Shown here piece after piece: positions 4,602 through 10,061 of a stretch of 13,490 nucleotides of DNA. The position numbers and the translations under genes are program-made. The DNA is taken from positions 1-13,490 of the forward strand of contig JBGPAU010000019.1 in the NCBI GenBank assembly GCA_041480845.1, in the 5' to 3' direction. The notes beneath the pieces were generated by a model. It saw only the letters and a program-made list of their open reading frames with translations. It made no database searches and had not been told where the DNA came from. Origin of the DNA: LCIL01 sp041480845 (GTDB lineage: Bacteria > Patescibacteriota > Microgenomatia > UBA8517). How positions within the stretch are numbered: the stretch's first letter is position 1; each line of letters opens with the position of its first letter.

Positions 4602-5711
4602 ATGGTTAAAGTAGGAATTAACGGGTTCGGAAGAATTGGGAGAATTGCCTTCAGAATCGGGGTTTTGAAACACTCTGACGAGCTTCAATTCAGTGCAATA
4701 AATACCTCGGGAAGCATGCCCGTCTCCGGTTGGGCACATCTGACAAACTACGACACGATGTACAGGGAGTTCCAGTTAAAAGTGAAAAGTGAAGAATTAA
4801 AAGTTCCGGAAGAGGCAACAGATGATGACCCGCTGATTGGGAATCTAATGATCAGCGAGAAAAATATTAAGATTCCGGTGCTGGCGCAGCGCGATCCGGC
4901 TAAAATTCCCTGGGGAAAATATGGTGTTGACGTCGTAATTGAGGCGACGGGACGCTTTACCAGTGAGGAGGATGCAAAAAAACATGCAATCGGGGGGGCG
5001 AAGAAGGTCGTGATCTCGGCTCCCGTAAAAGGGGGGAATGTGGCGACGTATATTATTGGGGTAAACGAGAAAGACGAATTGCCACAGATTTTGTCTAATT
5101 CTTCGTGTACCACAAACAGTGTTGCTCCGGTTGCCTCGATTCTTCATTCAAAGTTTGGAATCGAAAAAGCCTTAATGACAACAGTTCATAGCTACACGGA
5201 TGACCAAAATCTTCAGGATGCGTCTCATAAAGACTTAAGGCGTGCCAGAGCTGCCGCCCAGAACATTATCCCGACCAGTACCGGGGCTGCAATTTCTACA
5301 ACGGAAACCATTCCGGCCCTTAAAGGTCTCTTTGACGGAATGAGTTTAAGAGTTCCGACGGCAACCGGGTCGATAACAGATTTTACTGTACTTCTAAAGA
5401 AAAATGTAACAGTGGAGGAGGTAAATAACGTATTTAAAGAAGCAGTAGAAAACCCCTTATATAAGGGCATAATTGCAGTAACCGAGGAACCATTGGTCTC
5501 AAGCGATATTATCGGGAGAAGCGAGTCGGCGATAGTAGACCTTTCATTAACGCAGGTTGTTGCGGGAAATTTGATTAAAATTTTTGCCTGGTACGACAAT
5601 GAATGGGGATATGCCAACCGATTGATAGAACAGGTAATTAGGGCTGGTCGGACATTGGGTGGAAATAAAGTACCTACAGATCCCTTGACACTTTCATTCA
5701 AAACCCAATGA
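4602..5711 (+). CDS. gap: Glyceraldehyde-3-phosphate dehydrogenase (phosphorylating), probably NADP-accepting
   Basis: It oxidises glyceraldehyde 3-phosphate to 1,3-bisphosphoglycerate. Visible are the dinucleotide-binding GINGFGRIGR (5-14), IEATGRFT (113-120), the catalytic Cys169 in SNSSCTTN, His196 in TTVHSYTDDQ, NIIPTSTGAA (221-230), LRVPTATGS (249-257) and WYDNEWGYANR (330-340). At 369 residues it is about 35 longer than usual, partly from an insertion around residues 57-85 and partly from a C-terminal tail. The residue that is normally Asp after Asn in the NDLTD motif is Thr35 (AINTSGS). Loss of that Asp also occurs in GapB-type and plastid enzymes that use NADP, so NADP use is likely but unproven. 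It heads an operon with the LOG and transketolase genes; its stop shares ATGA with LOG. Confidence 0.93.
   Translation: MVKVGINGFGRIGRIAFRIGVLKHSDELQFSAINTSGSMPVSGWAHLTNYDTMYREFQLKVKSEELKVPEEATDDDPLIGNLMISEKNIKIPVLAQRDPAKIPWGKYGVDVVIEATGRFTSEEDAKKHAIGGAKKVVISAPVKGGNVATYIIGVNEKDELPQILSNSSCTTNSVAPVASILHSKFGIEKALMTTVHSYTDDQNLQDASHKDLRRARAAAQNIIPTSTGAAISTTETIPALKGLFDGMSLRVPTATGSITDFTVLLKKNVTVEEVNNVFKEAVENPLYKGIIAVTEEPLVSSDIIGRSESAIVDLSLTQVVAGNLIKIFAWYDNEWGYANRLIEQVIRAGRTLGGNKVPTDPLTLSFKTQ
4776..4804 (+). repeat. AG/A-rich repeat insertion inside GAPDH
   Basis: TTAAAAGT occurs twice (4776-4783 and 4797-4804), flanking AGTGAAAAGTGAAG-type sequence. It encodes LKVKSEELKV in a loop of GAPDH where most homologues are shorter. 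The wording resembles low-complexity GTGAAAAGT repeats known in some genomes, but only one copy is in this window. Confidence 0.45.
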
Positions 5712-6355
5712 TGGACGAAAAAAGTAAATACGCCGGTAAACACTTCATAAAAAATATTGCCTTTTTTGGCGATGCAAATATTTCCGAAACTGACGAAACC
5801 TATAAAGCCGCTTTTGATGTAGCTGAAGTTTTGGCTAAAGCCGGCTACGTAATAGTGGACGGTGGAGGTCCGGGTGTAATGCAGGCAGCAACCAGCGGAG
5901 CGGTTAAAGGAGGCGGGAAAACAGTCAGTGTCACTTTTGATCCGGTAAACGCTCCCGGTTATGAGGGAAAATATATAGGAAACGTGACGGATACGGAAGT
6001 TGTTACCACGAATTATATTGAAAGAATGTTTAAGTTGATGGAGTACGGAGACATTTTTATAATTTTCAAAGGGGGAAGCGGAACAATTTCGGAATTCGGC
6101 GCTGCGTGGGTACTCGCCAAGCTTTACTATGGACACCACAAGCCATTTATCCTTTACGGAGACTTTTGGGCGGAAATTATTGATGTTTTTAGGCGCAATA
6201 TGAATATAGATTCCAAAGAATACAGTGTTTTTGAGATTTGCAGAAGCAAGGAAGAAGTATTAAGAACTATCCAAAAATTCGAGATGAAGATTAACACACG
6301 GGATCATTCTAAAGACGGGAACGGAAATGAATATGACAAAGCTTTCACCAAGTGA
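5708..6355 (+). CDS. LOG-family protein (putative nucleoside 5'-monophosphate phosphoribohydrolase)
   Basis: The 215-residue protein has a Rossmann-like fold with both family signatures: VDGGGPGVMQA (50-60, the GGGxxGxM loop) and KGGSGTISEF (121-130, usually PGGxGTxxE, with Pro changed to Lys121). Glu105 and Arg106 (YIERMFKLM) fit the conserved ER. Characterised LOG enzymes cleave AMP-type nucleotides, including cytokinin ribotides, to base plus ribose 5-phosphate; older databases call them lysine decarboxylases. Here the gene shares ATGA with GAPDH and overlaps the transketolase N-half by 29 bases. This is the context expected if its product, ribose 5-phosphate, feeds the pathway. ATG 5711 is an equally possible start. 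The last 20 residues are charged and probably disordered. The exact substrate is unknown. Confidence 0.83.
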   Translation: MMDEKSKYAGKHFIKNIAFFGDANISETDETYKAAFDVAEVLAKAGYVIVDGGGPGVMQAATSGAVKGGGKTVSVTFDPVNAPGYEGKYIGNVTDTEVVTTNYIERMFKLMEYGDIFIIFKGGSGTISEFGAAWVLAKLYYGHHKPFILYGDFWAEIIDVFRRNMNIDSKEYSVFEICRSKEEVLRTIQKFEMKINTRDHSKDGNGNEYDKAFTK

Positions 6356-7112
6356 GCTTCAGGAAATTGCCAAAAAAGTCCGGCGCGACATAGTCGAAAT
6401 GATATATAAAGCGGGAAGCGGGCATCCCGGGGGGTCATTAAGTTCCGTTGAAATAATGGTTGCTCTGTACTTTGGAATAATGGAAGATGCAGACCACTTT
6501 TTCCTGTCTAATGGTCACGTTTGCCCTGCCCTGTACGCAGTTATGGCAGAAAAAGGGTTGATTGACAAAAATCTCCTTTCAACCTACACCGAAATCGGTT
6601 CAACATTACAAGGACACCCCGAGAGAACAAAATTAAAAGGAATTGAGAATACTTCTGGGCCTTTAGGACTTGGATTGGCTCAAGCCGCGGGCTATGCAGC
6701 GATCAAAAAAGACACGTTCGTCTTCTGTGAAACAAGCGACGCGGAGCATGATGAAGGAAACCACTGGGAAGCGGTAATGTTTGCCGCTAAATACAAACTT
6801 AATAATTTAATTCAAATTATTGACAGAAATAGGATCCAAATAGAAGGAACTGTCGAAGAAATAATGCCCCTGGGGAACCTGATAGGGAGATACAAATCTT
6901 TTAATTGGAATGTAATAGAAATTGACGGTCATAATTTTAACGAAATTTTTGAGGCGGTAGAAAGAGCCAAGAAAGAGATCAAATATCCAACCGTGATAGT
7001 TGCCAACACCGTTTTCGGCAGAAATGTAAGTTTTATGGAAGGGAATCCCAATTGGCACGCAAAAGCGCCGAATGAATTGGAATATAAAAAAGCCATGGAG
7101 GAGCTTAAATGA
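6327..7112 (+). CDS. tkt: Transketolase, N-terminal (thiamine diphosphate-binding) subunit
   Basis: This is the first half of a split transketolase (261 residues), which must pair with the next gene to move two-carbon units between sugar phosphates. Landmarks are AGSGHPGG (29-36), the LSNGH motif (60-64, usually LSKGH), LQGHPE (94-99), TSGPLGLGLAQAAGYA (109-124) and IDRNRIQIEG (165-174), which contains the Asn that helps hold the metal. The usual GDGE of the diphosphate motif reads SDAEHDEG (137-144), keeping the metal-binding Asp but not the two glycines. Split transketolases are usual in archaea and common in CPR bacteria. The start overlaps the LOG gene, with GGAAC/GGAA upstream as a weak SD, and it ends in an ATGA overlap with the C-half. 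Confidence 0.9.
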   Translation: MNMTKLSPSELQEIAKKVRRDIVEMIYKAGSGHPGGSLSSVEIMVALYFGIMEDADHFFLSNGHVCPALYAVMAEKGLIDKNLLSTYTEIGSTLQGHPERTKLKGIENTSGPLGLGLAQAAGYAAIKKDTFVFCETSDAEHDEGNHWEAVMFAAKYKLNNLIQIIDRNRIQIEGTVEEIMPLGNLIGRYKSFNWNVIEIDGHNFNEIFEAVERAKKEIKYPTVIVANTVFGRNVSFMEGNPNWHAKAPNELEYKKAMEELK

Positions 7113-8059
7113 TTATGAAATCAACCCGTGACGGATTTGGGGAGGCCTTGGTTGAGCTTGGAAGCACAAACCCCGACGTTGTTGTTTTGACGGCTGATCT
7201 TGCCGATTCAACTCGGGTCAAAGATTTTGCAGATAAATTTCCGGATAGATTTTTTCAGGTTGGGGTTGCCGAACAGGGACTTGTGACAATCGCTGCGGGG
7301 ATGGCGGAGGCCGGGAAAATTCCATTTACGACCTCATACGCGGTTTTTTCTCCGGGAAGAACCTGGGAGCAGATAAAAGTAACGGCCGCGCTTAATGATG
7401 TCCCCGTCAAAATAGTCGGTGCTCATGCAGGCTTTGGGGCTTCAATGTACGGAGCAACTCACGAATCGCTTGAGGATATCGCACTCATGCGCATAATTCC
7501 CAACATGATCGTAGTTTCTCCTTGTGATTATGAAGAGGCCAAAAAAGCAACCGTTGCAGTCGCAAATAATGGGAAACCAAGCTACATAAGGCTCGCAAGG
7601 CAAGATTCTCCGATTCTCACCAAACCTGACGGTAAATTTGGAATCGGCAAAGCAAACATTCTTTACGAGGGCAAAAACCCGCAAGTTGTCATTGTCGGAA
7701 CTGGTCCGGTTCTTTCGGAAGCTTTGGAAGCTGCCAGAGAACTGGAAGAAAACGGAATCGGAGCAATTGTAATTAATTTACACACAATTAAACCGATTGA
7801 TGAACAAACATTGGTTCACTGGGCAAAAATAGCCGGAGCGGTAGTAACCGTTGAGGAACATCAAATCATGGGGGGAATGGGAAGCGCGGTTGCCGAGGTG
7901 CTAAGCAGAAATTTTCCGGTTCCGATGGAATTTATAGGGGTGAAAGATTTGTTTGGGGAATCGTCCAGGGATTATAATGAGCTTTGGAAAAAGTTTGGCT
8001 TAAAAAAAGAAAATATTATTGAGGCAGTAAAGAAAGTTATTACAAGGAAAAACATTTAA
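7109..8059 (+). CDS. tkt: Transketolase, C-terminal (pyrimidine-binding plus C-terminal domain) subunit
   Basis: This 316-residue second half supplies the pyrimidine-binding and C-terminal domains. It begins STRDGFGEAL (5-14), then has VVLTADL (25-31), the catalytic Glu55 in VGVAEQGLV, TSYAVFSPGR (75-84), GATHESLEDIA (115-125) with a substrate-side His, and IVVSPCDYEEA (134-144). The C-terminal domain shows VIVGTGPVLSEALEAA (194-209) and VTVEEHQIMGGMGSA (246-260). GGAGGAG at 7097-7103 is a good SD 5 bases before ATG 7109, so that start is preferred over ATG 7115. ATGA overlap with the N-half should give equal amounts of the two subunits. The product is paired with RpiB and the aldolase in this island. 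Confidence 0.92.
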   Translation: MIMKSTRDGFGEALVELGSTNPDVVVLTADLADSTRVKDFADKFPDRFFQVGVAEQGLVTIAAGMAEAGKIPFTTSYAVFSPGRTWEQIKVTAALNDVPVKIVGAHAGFGASMYGATHESLEDIALMRIIPNMIVVSPCDYEEAKKATVAVANNGKPSYIRLARQDSPILTKPDGKFGIGKANILYEGKNPQVVIVGTGPVLSEALEAARELEENGIGAIVINLHTIKPIDEQTLVHWAKIAGAVVTVEEHQIMGGMGSAVAEVLSRNFPVPMEFIGVKDLFGESSRDYNELWKKFGLKKENIIEAVKKVITRKNI

Positions 8060-8063
8060 GTTG

Positions 8064-8074
8064 AAGGGGGTGAG
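8064..8074 (+). promoter_or_regulatory. Strong SD AAGGGGGTGAG fixing the start at 8079
   Basis: This block is the same as the one before 3690 and is also 4 bases from its ATG. It overrules the in-frame TTG at 8061, which lies before the SD. It suggests the ATP-cone protein is made at its own rate and is not only coupled to the transketolase stop 20 bases upstream. Confidence 0.6.
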
Positions 8075-8078
8075 AATA

Positions 8079-8336
8079 ATGGGGAATCTAAAAGTACAAA
8101 AAAAAGACGGAAGCGCAGAAGATTTTGACCGCTCGAAGGTCAAAAACGGGATTCTTAGCTCGGGTGCGACGGAGGAACAAGCGGAAAGTATTACGGTGCA
8201 AATAGAGTCTTGGGCACCCACAGCCGCGTCGAATGGGATTATTAAAGCTCTGGATATTAAAACAAAGCTTTTGGAACTCTTGGGTGGAATTGATCCGGCT
8301 GCAAAAACGACCTTTGAGAATTACAGGAAGCTTTAA
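8079..8336 (+). CDS. Free-standing ATP-cone domain protein (85 aa)
   Basis: The whole protein is one ATP-cone. KVQKKDGSAEDFDRSKV (5-21) is the signature strand pair (V-KrDG--E-FDr-Ki). A helix with ILSSGATEEQAESI (25-38) follows, then IKTKLLELL (60-68) and the closing DPAAKTTFENYRKL (72-85), matching the family's d--A---Y--YRkL ending. ATP-cones normally bind ATP or dATP as allosteric modules in ribonucleotide reductases and in the repressor NrdR. Here there is no catalytic domain, no zinc ribbon and no DNA-binding part. Placement 19 bases behind transketolase suggests a role in carbon metabolism. It could act as a nucleotide-sensing partner protein, or regulate a ribonucleotide reductase encoded elsewhere. 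Binding to any partner is unproven. Confidence 0.75.
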   Translation: MGNLKVQKKDGSAEDFDRSKVKNGILSSGATEEQAESITVQIESWAPTAASNGIIKALDIKTKLLELLGGIDPAAKTTFENYRKL

Positions 8337-8396
8337 TTCGTTTTGTTAAAAAATATGAGGGAGTTGAATAGTTTATTGTTGTAGCTTTTTGTATCA
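8337..8396. other. Convergent gap without a recognisable terminator
   Basis: This AT-rich 60-base spacer lies between the ATP-cone gene and the convergent Gmad2 gene. A T5 run (plus, about 8386-8390) and an A6 run (about 8348-8353) are present, but neither follows a stable inverted repeat. No small gene is seen. Confidence 0.5.
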
Positions 8397-9068
8397 CTAC
8401 GGGCAGGGTGCAAACTCACAATTCGGTCCGGTTCTTCCGACCGATGAACCATCAGGACAAACTTTAGCCTCCTGTGTACAGGCAGTACCTTCTGAAAATA
8501 TAACAGAAACTTCAAACGATTTTGAATTGGCAGGATTTCCACTTGGGTTGTCGTTTTGCAGGATCAAGAAGCCCGACCCCGAGGAGGTTTTAAAAGTGAG
8601 AGTTGCCGTAAAGTCCACGGGGCTTCCGCTTTGCCAGCTCCCTGCCAATTTTTCTTTGGCCTGCCCCTGAACAATTAATTTTCGATTCGCGTCTACCAAT
8701 TTAATAGGGAAAACCCCTTCAAACATCCAACCGGCCGGAACCGTGCCGGCGACTTTTAACGGGCTGACAACTTTCATATTTGCCGATGGGGAAGAAACTG
8801 TGGGTATTTCAGGGCTTGCGGTGGGTGAGGCGGATGCTGTGGGAGTCGGAGTTACTTGCGGTTGATAAGATGCAAGCAAGTTTTTCAGTTGCTGGTTTTG
8901 GTAGTAGAGGAATGCCACAACCCCCAGAGCAAAAATAACAAAGATGGCCATGGCAAGAATGGAGATCCAGTGCTGATCTCGAGGGGAGCCACTAATTGGT
9001 TGAGTGGGCGACGTCGGGGACGGATTCAGGGCTTCGGGGTTGCCTGCAATTGGGTTTATGGGATCCAT
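8397..9068 (-). CDS. Membrane-anchored Gmad2-domain protein with Cys-rich tail
   Basis: The 223-residue protein has a Pro/Ser/Asn-rich cytoplasmic N-terminus (1-30), one transmembrane helix (about 34-55), and a Thr/Pro/Ser/Ala-rich stalk (70-95). An immunoglobulin-like Gmad2 domain follows (about 99-191): VVSPLKVAGTVPAGWMFEG opens it and FEVSVIF closes it. The C-terminus has four Cys (197, 204, 217, 222) in C-x6-C-PDGS...GPNC-x4-C, a tail that recurs in CPR secreted proteins and may form disulfides or bind metal. Gmad2 is named from spore germination proteins, but here it is probably a cell-surface protein of unknown role. ATG 9068 is 6 bases after TACAAT, so the mRNA may start at the A of ATG. 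The longer GTG at 9083 would lie in that promoter. Confidence 0.8.
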   Translation of the reverse strand: MDPINPIAGNPEALNPSPTSPTQPISGSPRDQHWISILAMAIFVIFALGVVAFLYYQNQQLKNLLASYQPQVTPTPTASASPTASPEIPTVSSPSANMKVVSPLKVAGTVPAGWMFEGVFPIKLVDANRKLIVQGQAKEKLAGSWQSGSPVDFTATLTFKTSSGSGFLILQNDNPSGNPANSKSFEVSVIFSEGTACTQEAKVCPDGSSVGRTGPNCEFAPCP

Positions 9069-9074
9069 AGAAAT

Positions 9075-9084
9075 ATTGTACACT
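9075..9084. promoter_or_regulatory. Overlapping divergent -10 boxes for Gmad2 protein and aldolase
   Basis: ATTGTACACT holds TACAAT on the minus strand (9075-9080, 5/6) and TACACT on the plus strand (9079-9084, 4/6), crossing at the palindrome TGTACA (9077-9082). The minus box is 6 bases from ATG 9068. The plus box is 14 bases from GTG 9099, the same distance as at GAPDH. CACTAATAGTG (9081-9091) is an adjacent perfect 5-bp inverted repeat. Confidence 0.45.
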
Positions 9085-9098
9085 AATAGTGAACTGCC

Positions 9099-10061
9099 GT
9101 GGAAGAAATAATTAAAAAACTGCTGGCTGACGGAAAAGGGATTCTAGCTGCCGATGAGAGTACTCATACTATCGAGAAAAGATTTGCCGCTTTGGGGTTA
9201 ACTTCAACTCCCGAGTTAAATAAAAAATATAGAGAAATGCTGTTTACAACGCCGGGAATTGAAGAGTTTTTGGGTGGAGTAATTTTATTTGACGAATCCG
9301 TAAGGCAAAATTTACAAAAATTTCTTGAGGAAAAGGGAATCGTTCCCGGAATCAAAGTTGATGGGGGGCTTGAGCCTTTTAACGAAACGGAAGAGCAAAT
9401 TACCAAGGGTTTGGAAGGACTTGTCAACCGGCTAAAAGAATATTCGACATTCGGCCTTAAATTTAGCAAGTGGAGGGCCGCGATTAAGATATCGGATACT
9501 TTTCCCACAGACGCGTTTTTGGAAGAGGACCTAAACAGGATGACTAGTTTCGCAAAAATTTCGATGGAATTTGGTTTTGTTCCCATTGTTGAGCCCGAAG
9601 TTTTACTTGATGGAAACCACACGACCACCCGCTGCGCGGAAATTTCCGTAAAAGTTTGGAAGATTCTTTTTGGAAAACTGAAGGCTGCCAACGTCGATTT
9701 AAAAAATTTGATTCTAAAGACAAATATGGTTCTTCCCGGTAAAGACAGCGGTGTAAAAGCCGCGCCCTTGGAGGTGGCGGAAATTACACTACGGTCTTTG
9801 AAGGAGTCGGTACCAGCGGAAGTTGGCGGAATCGTTTTTCTTTCCGGAGGCCAAACTCCTGATGAAGCTACAAATAATCTAAATGAAATTGTAAAAAGAA
9901 AGGCTGATGCCCCTTGGCCGCTTTCATTTTCATATTCAAGAGCACTTCAGGCGGAGGCGATGAGGCTGTGGTCGGGAAAAGATGAAAACAGGCAGTCCGC
10001 ACAAGAAATTTTCTTAGACAGATTGATAAAGGTTTCAAAAGCCAGAAAGGGGGAACTTTAA
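9099..10061 (+). CDS. Class I (Schiff-base) fructose-bisphosphate aldolase
   Basis: It cleaves fructose 1,6-bisphosphate to dihydroxyacetone phosphate and glyceraldehyde 3-phosphate; family members also accept sedoheptulose 1,7-bisphosphate. It resembles the animal/plant class I form: GKGILAADEST (12-22, Asp19), GGVILFDESVR (59-69), PGIKVDGGL (83-91, Lys86), KFSKWRAAIK (121-130, Lys124, Arg126), IVEPEVLLDGNH (163-174), the Schiff-base Lys207 in LILKTNMVLPG, FLSGGQTPDEA (247-257) and SFSYSRALQ (276-284). All catalytic positions are kept. At 320 residues it is slightly shorter than the usual 340-360, mainly at the C-terminus. It begins with GTG, has no SD, and sits 14 bases after a -10-like box. 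It diverges from the Gmad2 gene and is followed directly by a PfkB kinase. Confidence 0.93.
   Translation: MEEIIKKLLADGKGILAADESTHTIEKRFAALGLTSTPELNKKYREMLFTTPGIEEFLGGVILFDESVRQNLQKFLEEKGIVPGIKVDGGLEPFNETEEQITKGLEGLVNRLKEYSTFGLKFSKWRAAIKISDTFPTDAFLEEDLNRMTSFAKISMEFGFVPIVEPEVLLDGNHTTTRCAEISVKVWKILFGKLKAANVDLKNLILKTNMVLPGKDSGVKAAPLEVAEITLRSLKESVPAEVGGIVFLSGGQTPDEATNNLNEIVKRKADAPWPLSFSYSRALQAEAMRLWSGKDENRQSAQEIFLDRLIKVSKARKGEL

Noticed and set aside
5225..6139. Long minus-strand open frame (304 codons) across GAPDH and LOG
   Set aside because: It lies antisense to two well-recognised genes with catalytic motifs, has no family resemblance and no promoter or SD at its start.
8380..8396. T-run near the convergent junction as an intrinsic terminator
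   Set aside because: No stable inverted repeat precedes the T-run in either direction.
9164..9691. Minus-strand open frame (175 codons) inside the aldolase
   Set aside because: Antisense to conserved aldolase motifs; Ser/Pro/Leu-rich shadow composition.
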